From Sporosarcina quadrami (lineage in GTDB: Bacteria > Bacillota > Bacilli > Bacillales_A > Planococcaceae): a stretch of 64,000 nucleotides of DNA. Shown here piece after piece: positions 46,013 through 54,982 of this stretch. The stretch lies in contig NZ_JACSQN010000012.1 of NCBI RefSeq assembly GCF_014836615.1, forward strand, positions 56,650 through 120,649, given 5' to 3'. The notes beneath the pieces were generated by a model, which searched no databases, was not told where the DNA came from, and saw only the letters and a list, made by a program, of their open reading frames with translations. Position numbers and translations under genes: made by a program. Numbering within the stretch: the first letter of the stretch is position 1; each line of letters opens with the position of its first letter.

Positions 46013-47245
46013 TTACATATGTGATTGCCGTTCTTCATCCGCGAGAAAATGTTCAAAATCCTGAACCGGTTTCCTTGTTGCGTAATAAAGGAAGGCAAAA
46101 CCCAGTAAGAAGAGTATACCTGTCAAGATGAACACTGAAGAAATTCCAATAAATCCACTAATGATACCGCCGAACATCGGTCCGATAATATTACCAAGGA
46201 AACGGAAGCTAGTATTATACCCCATTACTTCACCTTGAATATCTATTGGAGCTTCACGTCGAACTAATGCTGTTGTAATTGGAATCATCCCGCCAATCGC
46301 GATACCGAAAAGTAATCTCCAAACCATCAGTTGCCAAATGGAGGACACGAATGCTTGCGGAACGATGAAAAGAAAGGACAATAGTAATAATCCACCAAGC
46401 ACCTTTTCATATCCGATGTCATCTCCCATTTTGCCCCATTTTCGGGCGAATAGGAGATTGCCGACTCCTGCGGCACTAAATGTAATGCCAGCAAGCAATG
46501 CAACGTTCTTTGCATCAGTCAATTCTGCAACATATAACGAAAGAAGTGGTTGGATGCTGAAATTGCCAATTTGAATTAAAGCGGTGACAATCATCACATT
46601 TAGCATAAGACGATGATGGAGAAGACCGGAAAGAATCGTTTTGCGTGAGTAGTGAATCGCTTTTGCGTTTTTCACTTTCTTCTGTTCCTTTATACCAAAC
46701 AGTACGATTAATGCAGCAATGACAACCGAAATGGATGTAATGACAAACGTATATTGAAAACCGACAGCATCAGCCATCAATCCGCCGAGTACAGGTCCGA
46801 ATAATGTCCCAGTCACACTCCCCATCTGTAAAGTCCCCAGTTTTTTACCGGCTTCTTCACGTGCGGTTTGAGAAGAGACGAAAGCTAACGAAGTCGGGAT
46901 GAACCCAGTTACGACACCATTGAATAACCGTAATAAGAAAAACGTTTCAACGGAGTCGACAAAACCCATTAAGAAAACGGACGTCGCTATTCCGAAACCG
47001 TTTATGAGTAAGATTGGTTTAAAACCATATTTATCCGCAACTCTGCCCCAAATAGGAGACATGAGCAATGCGGTGATGAAAGTGGCTCCGAAAATCAGCC
47101 CAGCCCATTTTTGTACATAAGCTTCGGAATGATCTCCGAAAGTCTCAATGTACAAGGAGAGGAATGGCATAATCATCGTCATTGTGCCTGCGACCAAGAA
47201 ATTTGCAACCCATATGATAATGAAATTCCGTTTTTGTATAGTCAT
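46013..47245 (-). CDS. MFS multidrug-type exporter (YuxJ-like)
   Basis: A 410-residue 12-helix MFS protein. The motif A region reads GRVADKYGFKP after TM2, and the central loop carries EQKKVKNAK. It resembles the YuxJ/Blt-like drug efflux subgroup of bacilli and lies next to pbpD as yuxJ does. Substrate unknown. The ribosome site (CAGGG) is modest. Confidence 0.8.
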   Translation of the reverse strand: MTIQKRNFIIIWVANFLVAGTMTMIMPFLSLYIETFGDHSEAYVQKWAGLIFGATFITALLMSPIWGRVADKYGFKPILLINGFGIATSVFLMGFVDSVETFFLLRLFNGVVTGFIPTSLAFVSSQTAREEAGKKLGTLQMGSVTGTLFGPVLGGLMADAVGFQYTFVITSISVVIAALIVLFGIKEQKKVKNAKAIHYSRKTILSGLLHHRLMLNVMIVTALIQIGNFSIQPLLSLYVAELTDAKNVALLAGITFSAAGVGNLLFARKWGKMGDDIGYEKVLGGLLLLSFLFIVPQAFVSSIWQLMVWRLLFGIAIGGMIPITTALVRREAPIDIQGEVMGYNTSFRFLGNIIGPMFGGIISGFIGISSVFILTGILFLLGFAFLYYATRKPVQDFEHFLADEERQSHM

Positions 47246-47439
47246 TTCATAACCCTGCTTTCATATGCAATGCCGTTTGAGTAATCGGTTAGTAACAGTA
47301 GGAATTCCCTTGCTGCCAGTTCCGTAAACGTTCTATTGCACTATCACAGTATAAAACAATTCGGCACTCGAAGGAAGTATCATGCTTATCAATCGAAAAA
47401 AGATAAATGATGTGGTAAACTGTTTCAGGGTGAGAAATA

Positions 47440-48180
47440 ATGAAAAAAGCGATTCTTACTTCGCTTACGCTTATTGGTATGTTAGTTTTAGCTGCCTGTG
47501 GCCAAAGTGAAGGCAAGCAAGATCAAGAAAAACCAGCAACAGAAAATAACTCATCGCCCACAAATGGAGCGACAAATGAGGAGGCCGACATTATGTATCC
47601 ACAATTATCAACAGAAGTAGCAGCTAACGAAGCACTTGTCGTCATGAATACGACGATGGGCCCTATCAAAATTAAACTTTTCCCGGAAAAAGCGCCTAAA
47701 ACAGTTGAGAACTTTTTAACGCATGCTGAAAACGGCTATTATGACGGTATCATTTTCCACCGTGTCATCCCTGAATTCATGATTCAAGGTGGAGACCCGA
47801 CAGGAACAGGTATGGGCGGAGAAAGTATTTTTGGAGGTTCATTCCAAGATGAGTTTACGATGGATCTATTCAACCTTCGTGGCGCTTTGTCCATGGCAAA
47901 CGCTGGTCCAAACACAAATGGCAGCCAGTTCTTCATCGTTCAAGCTAATAACGCTAACGGTTCAGCTAAACAGTTAACTGACGGTGGATGGCCAGAAGAA
48001 ATTGCTCAAGCTTACGAAAAAATGGGCGGAACTCCGCATCTTGACCAAAAGCACACAGTCTTCGGACAAGTGATTGAAGGAATGGATGTTGTAGACAAAA
48101 TCGCTAATGCAAAAGCTGATCGTTCTGATAAGCCGGTTGAAGAAATTTCAATCGAGTCAATTGAAATCCTTCAGAAATAA
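47440..48180 (+). CDS. lipoprotein cyclophilin (peptidyl-prolyl isomerase)
   Basis: A 246-residue protein: type II signal with lipobox LAAC (Cys20), a Ser/Thr/Asn-rich linker to about 55, then a cyclophilin domain with [32 protein letters not shown] and [10 protein letters not shown]. It probably helps fold proteins on the outer face of the membrane. Bacillus PpiB is cytoplasmic, so the lipid anchor is a difference. Start ATG after GGGTGA. Confidence 0.92.
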   Translation: MKKAILTSLTLIGMLVLAACGQSEGKQDQEKPATENNSSPTNGATNEEADIMYPQLSTEVAANEALVVMNTTMGPIKIKLFPEKAPKTVENFLTHAENGYYDGIIFHRVIPEFMIQGGDPTGTGMGGESIFGGSFQDEFTMDLFNLRGALSMANAGPNTNGSQFFIVQANNANGSAKQLTDGGWPEEIAQAYEKMGGTPHLDQKHTVFGQVIEGMDVVDKIANAKADRSDKPVEEISIESIEILQK

Positions 48181-48205
48181 TAGATAAGTAAGGAAGTGTA
48201 TGTAA

Positions 48206-48427
48206 ATGAACGTTTTGTTAATGCCGTTCCTTTACTTTCCGGAAGACAAATCCGAATACATTCCAGCAGCGATTTCTTTTGCTTTTTTCATGGTTCTCCT
48301 TGTACTCACATTCATGTGGATTAAGAGAAATTCAAAAAAGCAAGAAGAAGAAACGCGTGAACTGGAAGAACGAATTCTACGTGAGCGCCATGAAGCGAAA
48401 GAACAGCAGCGCACACACGAACTATAA
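48206..48427 (+). CDS. small membrane protein with coiled-coil tail
   Basis: A 73-residue protein: one transmembrane helix (about 20-40, ISFAFFMVLLVLTFMWI) and a charged coiled-coil tail (KKQEEETRELEERILRERHE). I do not recognise it. AAGGAAGTG precedes the ATG 25 bp after the cyclophilin gene, so the two probably share a transcript that ends in the next terminator. Confidence 0.65.
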   Translation: MNVLLMPFLYFPEDKSEYIPAAISFAFFMVLLVLTFMWIKRNSKKQEEETRELEERILRERHEAKEQQRTHEL

Positions 48428-48437
48428 GTTCAATGAG

Positions 48438-48470
48438 AAAAGGCATCATCCATTGTGGATGATGCCTTTT
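48438..48470 (+). terminator. terminator
   Basis: AAAAGGCATCATCCA pairs perfectly with TGGATGATGCCTTTT across a 3-nt loop. Confidence 0.92.
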
Positions 48471-48519
48471 CGTATGGAATTAGTTAATCAGTAATACTGC
48501 TAAATTTATAATTTCACTT

Positions 48520-49704
48520 TCAAACAACTGCTGGTTGCATCGCTTTAATAAAGCGTTCAACACCGTCTTCAACGATCGAACGAGGAGTAGCAATATTCAT
48601 GCGTAGGAAGCCTCTTCCTGCTTCGCCGTACTTCGTACCCGGCTCAAGCGCGAGCTTACCTTTGTTCAATAACTTATCCATTATTTCCTCTTCGGACAGA
48701 CCTGTTTCGCGATAGTCCACCCATAATAGATATGTTGCTTGCGGTTTGTGAATTTTAATACCTGGAACTGCAGTAGGTAATTCTTCGATAACATAATTAA
48801 TATTTGAAGTGATGATTTCTAATAACTGATCTAGCCATTCGTCACATTCAGTGAAAGCAGACATTAACGCAGAAGCTGCGAAAGCATTCAATTCCATTTG
48901 GCCATGAGCCAAAGCGCTTTTTTGTAGTGACGCATGCAATTCTTCATCATCAGTAATCATAATAGCAGCTTGAACACCTGCTAAGTTAAACGTTTTAGTA
49001 GGAGCGACACAAGTGATGACCTTACCGCCTTCTTCGGTTGCCAGTTTCGCAAGCGGGATATGCTTATGACCTGGTAGTACAAGGTCTGCATGTATTTCAT
49101 CAGATAAGACGAGCACATCGTACTGTTTGCATAGTTGCAATACTTTTCGAAGTTCTTCTTCTGTCCATACTACGCCGCCTGGGTTATGTGGGTTACAGAG
49201 GATGAACACTTTAATATCCTGTTGCAAGCATTTTTCGAACGCATCAAAATCGATCGAGTATTGACCGTTTTCTTCTTTCAGCTCGCATTCGATAATGTTA
49301 CGGTCTTGATGACCTGGTACATTGAAGAATGGAGGATAGACTGGTGTAGTGATCAGGACATTGTCGCCTTTTTTAGTGAATGTCTCTACAACTGTTGCTA
49401 TCGCAGGCACAACTCCGTGGTGGAACAGCATCCATTCGTTTTTCGTTTCCCATCCGTGACGTGAAGAAAGCCACGTTCTTACAGCATCCTTGCACGTTTC
49501 ACATATGTATGAGTAACCGAAGATACCATGATCCAAACGCGCTTTCATTGCGTCGATGATCGGTTGGGGTGCAGCGAAATCCATATCTGCAATCCACATT
49601 GGTAAGATTTCGGAAGCATCTTCAATACCGTAAACAGTCTCCATATTTCCCCATTTCACCGATCGGGTATCTTTACGGCTAATTACTTGTTCAAAAGCAT
49701 TCAT
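48520..49704 (-). CDS. patB: cystathionine beta-lyase, MalY/PatB family
   Basis: A 394-residue PLP enzyme with the family N-terminus (MWIADMDFAAP), NPHNPGG, DEIHADL and the PLP lysine in APTKTFNLAG. It likely cleaves C-S bonds of cystathionine or cysteine conjugates. GAGGGG precedes the ATG. Divergent from yugE, the same neighbour as in Bacillus. Confidence 0.93.
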   Translation of the reverse strand: MNAFEQVISRKDTRSVKWGNMETVYGIEDASEILPMWIADMDFAAPQPIIDAMKARLDHGIFGYSYICETCKDAVRTWLSSRHGWETKNEWMLFHHGVVPAIATVVETFTKKGDNVLITTPVYPPFFNVPGHQDRNIIECELKEENGQYSIDFDAFEKCLQQDIKVFILCNPHNPGGVVWTEEELRKVLQLCKQYDVLVLSDEIHADLVLPGHKHIPLAKLATEEGGKVITCVAPTKTFNLAGVQAAIMITDDEELHASLQKSALAHGQMELNAFAASALMSAFTECDEWLDQLLEIITSNINYVIEELPTAVPGIKIHKPQATYLLWVDYRETGLSEEEIMDKLLNKGKLALEPGTKYGEAGRGFLRMNIATPRSIVEDGVERFIKAMQPAVV

Positions 49705-49788
49705 GACAAAAACCCCTCATTTCCTTTTTTCTTTTACATTACTATGTTATTATACATGAAACAATAGAAAAAAATAAGGTGACTTATC

Positions 49789-50049
49789 GTGCAAACAATG
49801 GATATGAATAAAAGGGCTATTCTAGTTTTGGAAGACTGGGATCCTTTCAATGTTGGACGAAAAGGGTATGAGCTTGAGATTGCTGATGTTATCTCTGAGC
49901 TTCAAGTACTTGATCATCCTACTGACCTTGCTAAGCGGATACGTGAAATTTACGAGCATTCCTATGAACTATGGATACCAATAGAGAAGTGTATGCAAAT
50001 AGCATATAAGTTGTTGGCGATTAAATACGAAGCGAAATGTATAGTTTAA
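49789..50049 (+). CDS. yugE: DUF1871 protein YugE
   Basis: An 86-residue DUF1871 protein, small and helical, with EDWDPFNVGRKGYELEIAD. Function unknown. The GTG at 49789 has AAGGTGA upstream; an ATG at 49798 is an alternative. Confidence 0.82.
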   Translation: MQTMDMNKRAILVLEDWDPFNVGRKGYELEIADVISELQVLDHPTDLAKRIREIYEHSYELWIPIEKCMQIAYKLLAIKYEAKCIV

Positions 50050-50053
50050 ATCC

Positions 50054-50089
50054 AAACCGCATCTACCGACGAGTAGTTGCGGTTTTTTT
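50054..50089 (+). terminator. terminator after yugE
   Basis: AAACCGCATCTAC pairs with GTAGTTGCGGTTT (one mismatch), then T7. Confidence 0.88.
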
Positions 50090-50097
50090 ATTGATTG

Positions 50098-50127
50098 TTG
50101 AAACATAGCGCAAACATCCTTCGTATC
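50098..50127 (+). promoter_or_regulatory. ECF-type promoter before the sigma factor gene
   Basis: TGAAAC (50099-50104) and CGTATC (50122-50127) are 17 bp apart, the signature of extracytoplasmic-function sigma promoters (GAAAC and CGTA/CGTC). It lies 33 bp before the sigma gene and implies autoregulation. Confidence 0.65.
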
Positions 50128-50160
50128 ATCATCAGAAGGGTTAGAGAGTGAGGGGGCACA

Positions 50161-50715
50161 ATGAACGAAGCGGATTTAATTAGTAAGGCACAGACCGGAG
50201 ATCGTGCAGCTTTTGCACAATTGATGGAGCTGCATTACAGGACTGTAGAGAAATTTGCTTATCAATGTGGCGTTCGCATAGATGATATACCTGACGTCAC
50301 GCAGGAAGTTTTTATTAAACTGTATAGATTTCTACCTCAGTTCAATCAACAACGCTTTACAACGTGGCTTTATAAAATCACATTGAATGCAGCACGTGAC
50401 TATTACCGTAAGGCGAGCAGGGAGAATGCAAAAGAAGATCGGTTAAAAAATGAAACGGGCGAAGACAATCATCAGTCAGCTGAGAAGCAAGTGTTGCTTT
50501 TTGAAGAAGACCAGGAACTACATACCGCTATACTGCAACTGGAAGAGAAGTACCGTATTCCTCTGATTTTGTTTTATTTCCAGGATTTGACGTATCAGCA
50601 AATTTCGGAAGTGATGAACATTACGATGGCGGCAGTGAAAACACGCATTTTCAGAGCAAAAGACATATTGAAAAAAGAGATCGAATCGAATGGAGGGGTA
50701 ACGCATGAGCAATGA
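50161..50715 (+). CDS. ECF RNA polymerase sigma factor
   Basis: A 184-residue sigma-70 family group IV factor: region 2 with DIPDVTQEVFIKLYRFL (about 41-57) and TWLYKITLN; region 4 with LEEKYRIPLILFYFQDLTYQQIS and VKTRIFRAK. It directs RNA polymerase to ECF promoters after release from its anti-sigma. The stop overlaps the next gene by 11 bp, the usual sigma/anti-sigma coupling. Not clearly SigM, SigV, SigW or SigX. GAGGGGG precedes the ATG. Confidence 0.93.
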   Translation: MNEADLISKAQTGDRAAFAQLMELHYRTVEKFAYQCGVRIDDIPDVTQEVFIKLYRFLPQFNQQRFTTWLYKITLNAARDYYRKASRENAKEDRLKNETGEDNHQSAEKQVLLFEEDQELHTAILQLEEKYRIPLILFYFQDLTYQQISEVMNITMAAVKTRIFRAKDILKKEIESNGGVTHEQ

Positions 50716-52918
50716 TCATTTTGAGAAACGGATGGAGTTTTTGAAGAAATCATATGATCGTGTGCCTTCTTCATTCGATCCGGAAGAAATCTTTAAGAAA
50801 ATTGATGAAGAGCAGATACCGCGGCCAGTCCATCAGAAGAAAAAGAACAACGGAGAATTCAGGAAAAAAGTGACTGTCTGGGCAGCGAGCATCGCAAGTG
50901 TATTCATTCTCACGGTAATTGGGACCGTACTTATTTATGATCAAAAGCAACAAGCAGAAGAACAGAAATTGGAAAGTCCCGTTACGGATGAGTATATAGA
51001 GAACGTGAAGCGTCAATATGAAGTGGAAAAAGAAAAACGGATGGAAATATTGAAATTGGATGAAGAGCATTTTGACATGTATTTGTCAGTAGACCATATT
51101 TCTATGTTAACTAATAAAACCTTTCTAGAGACGATTAAGCAATATGATAATGGCACAACACGGGTTGATGAAATCTATCAACAAGCGATTGATGAATTGA
51201 AGACACCATCTGAAATGATCAAGGATTTGAAAAAGAACTCTCTGAGGGAAGATCAAACAGGCAGTATCGGTTTCATTGATGCTTATCGTAAGAAGATTCA
51301 ACGTCTCACCGCCATTTACGACCAAATACTTAACGAAAACAAAGCGGCAATAGATGCGTATGAAGTCGATGCATCTACAGATAAAGCGGAAGTGATGATG
51401 TTAAGCACGAAGAGTTTTCCAGAACCGCTTCAAAACATTATTAATACAATGAAAGAACAATCGATTAAGCTACATACTGGAAAATATTCTGGAGAAGTGA
51501 AGTCGAAGTTCTATATGTCCCGTGAAGCAGAAACACTAACTGCAAAGCTTCATAATGACACGTATTCATACGTAAGGATGATTGCCGATGAACCGTATAT
51601 GTATGCAGGTATACTTCAATATTCAGTAGCCGAAACGACTGGCATGATTAAAACGATGGAAAACACACTTATGAACGTTGAAAAGGATCATTCATTATAT
51701 CCTGTACTGGAATCTCATTTCCTGGCATTGTTCAATGAAGTCGTAAAAGGAAGCAATCAGACGAAGCTGTTCGATGCAGATGGTGTATTAATGCCCGAAT
51801 TCCAAGAGGCATGGACGGAACTTTCGTTAAGTTATGAGGCGACGCCTTTATCATTCGTCATGCAACCAATCGTCAAAGAAATGAGAGCTTCCGGATGGCG
51901 TACGTCTGAACAGTGGAACAGGTTATCTTATGACGGAGTGAAAGATGCTTTAGCTTTATACAAGGCGGGAGTGCTTGAAGAGTATATGTACGGCGAACAA
52001 CCGGTGTTTGAAGATGAAACGGTGACATTGCCAAACCCTTCATTCGATAAAGAAGTGAAATCACTCTATACAGCTTTTAAGAAATCCTATGACAAAACAG
52101 TTCTTACAGATGTCTCGGCGATTTATGTCGCAGGTGTATTTGACTATGCGAATGCACTGGAAGATCCTGATACGATGTTTTATCTAACGAATCCTGAATC
52201 GATGGCTCGGATATATACAGTAAATATTGATGGTAAAAATTCGAAGTTAGACGAAAAGGATCTGTTGGAGCATTACAAGTCGTTATGGACAAAGTCATTG
52301 TCTCAGTTTAGAAATGCAACAAGTGTCGAATTTTCTGCACAGACTAGTCAGCGCTATGAGGATTCAGTAGTTCATTATGTGAATGTGAATAATGAGAAGG
52401 GCATGATCCGGAATATAACAATGATTTACGGCGACCATGACGTTTGGGAAATAAGAGACGTGTGGCTTCAGAGAGTACCGTCACTTGATAGGAGTCCTGA
52501 AATGGAGATTGACGAATCAGTCAAGTCTCATGCCAAAGAAGTATATACGTATTTCAAGAAAGAGTTTAACCAAGCCGAGTTATTTGGACAGCAGGCTCTT
52601 ACAGTTATGGGGGCTTACCTGCAAGCATCGGGTGAAAAAGACTATGAAACGCAATATGAATTGTATTTTAAGGGTGCAGGTCTTATTGAGAAAGAAAAAT
52701 ACTTGAAAGATGCTGCCAACTATTCCACGCCTTATTCAGAAGATATGTATACGACGATGTCATTCCAAGCTTTGGAGCAGGACAGTGATGGGAACTGGCC
52801 TGGCGTTGCAACGCTGACTGTCGATACAGATCTTTATCCAAATCTCCCTGCGAAGCGGGAATTTCAGATGTTTTGGAGCGAAGACGGCTGGAGGGTCAAA
52901 TTCCAACCATTCAAATAA
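50705..52918 (+). CDS. large membrane anti-sigma-like protein
   Basis: A 737-residue protein: a short cytoplasmic part (1-55) with no clear zinc anti-sigma motif, one transmembrane helix (about 57-78) and a roughly 655-residue extracytoplasmic region rich in Glu, Lys and Tyr. The position, coupled to an ECF sigma gene, suggests a membrane anti-sigma factor, but it is far larger than usual (most are 80-350 residues) and I recognise no named domain outside. The last about 120 residues (QLALTVM-like repeats of Y-x-S-W-x-V pattern) may be NTF2-like. The sensed signal is unknown. Confidence 0.8.
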   Translation: MSNDHFEKRMEFLKKSYDRVPSSFDPEEIFKKIDEEQIPRPVHQKKKNNGEFRKKVTVWAASIASVFILTVIGTVLIYDQKQQAEEQKLESPVTDEYIENVKRQYEVEKEKRMEILKLDEEHFDMYLSVDHISMLTNKTFLETIKQYDNGTTRVDEIYQQAIDELKTPSEMIKDLKKNSLREDQTGSIGFIDAYRKKIQRLTAIYDQILNENKAAIDAYEVDASTDKAEVMMLSTKSFPEPLQNIINTMKEQSIKLHTGKYSGEVKSKFYMSREAETLTAKLHNDTYSYVRMIADEPYMYAGILQYSVAETTGMIKTMENTLMNVEKDHSLYPVLESHFLALFNEVVKGSNQTKLFDADGVLMPEFQEAWTELSLSYEATPLSFVMQPIVKEMRASGWRTSEQWNRLSYDGVKDALALYKAGVLEEYMYGEQPVFEDETVTLPNPSFDKEVKSLYTAFKKSYDKTVLTDVSAIYVAGVFDYANALEDPDTMFYLTNPESMARIYTVNIDGKNSKLDEKDLLEHYKSLWTKSLSQFRNATSVEFSAQTSQRYEDSVVHYVNVNNEKGMIRNITMIYGDHDVWEIRDVWLQRVPSLDRSPEMEIDESVKSHAKEVYTYFKKEFNQAELFGQQALTVMGAYLQASGEKDYETQYELYFKGAGLIEKEKYLKDAANYSTPYSEDMYTTMSFQALEQDSDGNWPGVATLTVDTDLYPNLPAKREFQMFWSEDGWRVKFQPFK

Positions 52919-52923
52919 ATGAA

Positions 52924-52952
52924 AGGGACTGTCAAATTGGCAGTCTTTTTCT
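52924..52952 (+). terminator. terminator after the anti-sigma gene
   Basis: GGACTGTCAA pairs with TTGGCAGTC (one mismatch), then T5. Confidence 0.75.
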
Positions 52953-53125
52953 ATTGAACTTGGTATATACGATCAGCTTGTCGTATTAGTCTTAAACTAC
53001 AGTTATGAATAAGCGGAATCTTCAAGTATATAAGTGCTATTTTTGCTATGAAAGGGCTTACTATGGTATAATTGCTGATGGCCGTATAGGCAAATTCGAT
53101 AGTATTAGATTGGGAGCTGTTTCAC

Positions 53126-53500
53126 ATGGGCAAAAAATACGAAGTGGGGGAAGAGCTGACTGGCAAGGTTACGGGAATCCAACCATATGGCGCATTTGTA
53201 GCGTTAGATGATGCAACCCAGGGACTTGTCCATATTTCAGAAATCACATATGGCTTCGTCAGAGACATTAATGATTATTTGACAGTTGGAGATGAAGTTC
53301 AAGTTAAAGTGCTTGAAGTGGATGAACAGGCAGGGAAAATCAGCTTATCCATCCGCGCCCTTCAAGAGCCACCAGCTTCAATGCAAAGACCAGGACGTCC
53401 CCGCAAATCGTTACAAGAAAAAGTTAAAGAACATGATGCAGACGGATTTAATTCGTTAAAAGACAAATTAACAGACTGGATCAACCGATCGGGTTACTAA
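53126..53500 (+). CDS. yugI: S1-domain general stress protein YugI
   Basis: A 124-residue protein with one S1 RNA-binding domain (about 5-78: GKVTGIQPYGAFVALDD, GLVHISEI, VGDEVQVKVLEVD, ISLSIRAL) and a basic C-terminal tail. Matches Bacillus YugI (general stress protein 13), thought to bind RNA or ribosomes. The ATG at 53126 follows GGGAGCTG. Confidence 0.92.
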   Translation: MGKKYEVGEELTGKVTGIQPYGAFVALDDATQGLVHISEITYGFVRDINDYLTVGDEVQVKVLEVDEQAGKISLSIRALQEPPASMQRPGRPRKSLQEKVKEHDADGFNSLKDKLTDWINRSGY

Positions 53501-53506
53501 ATCTAC

Positions 53507-53544
53507 AAAAACGGGAGATGGCTAATTAGCCTCTCCCGTTTTTT
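53507..53544. terminator. bidirectional terminator
   Basis: AAAACGGGAGA pairs with TCTCCCGTTTT with an inner GGCTAATTAGCC; convergent yugI and the regulator gene share it. Confidence 0.9.
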
Positions 53545-54842
53545 AACTTCCGTAATCGATATTGAAGATTTTGCCTGCTCATGCCGAGTGCTTGAGCAGT
53601 TTTTGTAATATTGTCTTCATGCAACTTCATTGCCTTTTGAAGGTAATACGCTTCTGCATCTTTTAAATACTGATCCAGAGGCAATAATTCTTTTTGTGGT
53701 TTGACGATGAAATCCGCCGCTTGAATCGGATTGTCATTCATACCGTCCGTTTTTAGACGGAAGTGTAGCGGCAACATGCCGTAAGAAATAATTGACTCTG
53801 TAGAAGCAAGTGAAGAAACTTCATCTAACAAAAACTCCAATTCTCGCATATTACCAGGCCAATCATAACGCAAAAACAGTTCTTCCACTTCAGGTGCAAT
53901 TCCGTCAAGTGATGTGCCAAACCGTTTCTTTCTCTTCTCCAAATAGGAGTTAACGAACGGTAAAATATCTTCTTTCCTCTTTCGTAATGGAGAGATTCTT
54001 ATTGCGAACGAAGTGAAAAAGTAATATAAGTCTTTCAGCAATGTTCCGTTTCCAATCAATTCAACAGGATCATCCCCGATGCTCGCAATGAATTGATGTC
54101 CAGATTGTCCAATGCTTTTTAAAAATGAATACAGTTTTTGCTGAAGAGGGATGGATAATAAATCGATACGGTCACAGAATAACGTGAACACTTCATTGAC
54201 ATTCAAATCTTCATGCAGTCGATCGATAAATGAACTATCCGAACGATGACATGAAAGTGTGTAAAATGAACCGTTGGCAGGCGAAATTTCGTTATGGATG
54301 CTTTCTGCGATGAGGTCTTTTCCTGTGCCTGATTCACCAATGAGTAGAACGGGCAATTTTGTTTGGGCAGCTTTGATGGCAGTAGTTACGACAGCTTTCA
54401 TTTCTTCTGATTTAGCGATTACTTGACTGAATGTTACAGGGTCGCTGTCTTTACGCAATGGATGTAATATGAATTTTTCAAGAGCAGTGACATCGCTGGC
54501 GATTTCTACAGCACCTATTAGCTCTTCTTCATGAAAAATAGGATACGTATCATTAACCGTCGTTATTTCATTTCCTTTACGATTCCAATATGTCTGTTTA
54601 ACATTCAATTGTTCAATTCCACTTTGTAATACTCTCAACAAAGTGCTCTCTTCTTGATTTAAATTAAATAGTTCTAAAATTGATCGATCTGCTACTTCTT
54701 CAAGCTCAAAACCTTCAATTGCTTTCATTTTGTTATTGTAAATGACAGTACGTCCGGTATGATCAACAGCGTGAATACCTACTCCTGCCCGATTAACGGC
54801 AAATTCATATAAAGGAAAGAGGGATTGGTCGATTGTATTCAT
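53526..54842 (-). CDS. PAS-AAA+-Fis regulator lacking the sigma-54 loop, RocR-like
   Basis: A 438-residue relative of RocR-type enhancer-binding proteins: N-terminal PAS-like sensor (about 12-125), AAA+ domain with Walker A GESGTGK (169-175), and a Fis-type helix-turn-helix (about 408-434). The segment that should hold GAFTGA is missing: between the first AAA+ strand and Walker B (TLFCDRI, 220-226) about 25 residues are gone, and the Walker B glutamate is replaced by Arg225. So it cannot contact sigma-54 in the usual way. ATG at 54842 has AAGGTG upstream. Divergent from rocA; likely regulates ornithine/arginine catabolism. Confidence 0.88.
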   Translation of the reverse strand: MNTIDQSLFPLYEFAVNRAGVGIHAVDHTGRTVIYNNKMKAIEGFELEEVADRSILELFNLNQEESTLLRVLQSGIEQLNVKQTYWNRKGNEITTVNDTYPIFHEEELIGAVEIASDVTALEKFILHPLRKDSDPVTFSQVIAKSEEMKAVVTTAIKAAQTKLPVLLIGESGTGKDLIAESIHNEISPANGSFYTLSCHRSDSSFIDRLHEDLNVNEVFTLFCDRIDLLSIPLQQKLYSFLKSIGQSGHQFIASIGDDPVELIGNGTLLKDLYYFFTSFAIRISPLRKRKEDILPFVNSYLEKRKKRFGTSLDGIAPEVEELFLRYDWPGNMRELEFLLDEVSSLASTESIISYGMLPLHFRLKTDGMNDNPIQAADFIVKPQKELLPLDQYLKDAEAYYLQKAMKLHEDNITKTAQALGMSRQNLQYRLRKLKNGRG

Positions 54843-54889
54843 CAAAAACACCTTCCATAAACTTTTTTTCGGAAAATAATTAAAAACAC

Positions 54890-54959
54890 TTGAAATATGC
54901 AACAATCTCTTGCATTATTATAAATGTAGCTAGTGAATAAATGCAAATATTTTTTGCGC
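54890..54959 (+). promoter_or_regulatory. rocA promoter region with two paired ATGCAA-N7-TTGC sites
   Basis: Site 1 is ATGCAA-N7-TTGCAT (54897-54915) and site 2 is ATGCAA-N7-TTGCGC (54941-54959); their starts are 44 bp apart. A sigma-A-like promoter, TTGAAA (54890-54895), 17 bp, CATTAT (54913-54918), overlaps site 1. No sigma-54 -24/-12 element with correct GG-N10-GC spacing is present. The sites are candidate operators for the divergent RocR-like regulator. Confidence 0.6.
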
Positions 54960-54982
54960 AAGCATAATTGAGGAGGAGTAAA

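Noticed and set aside
54893..54918. Sigma-54 promoter upstream of rocA
   Set aside because: TTGC is present, but the GG of the -24 element is missing and the spacing to the nearest similar sequence is off by one base.
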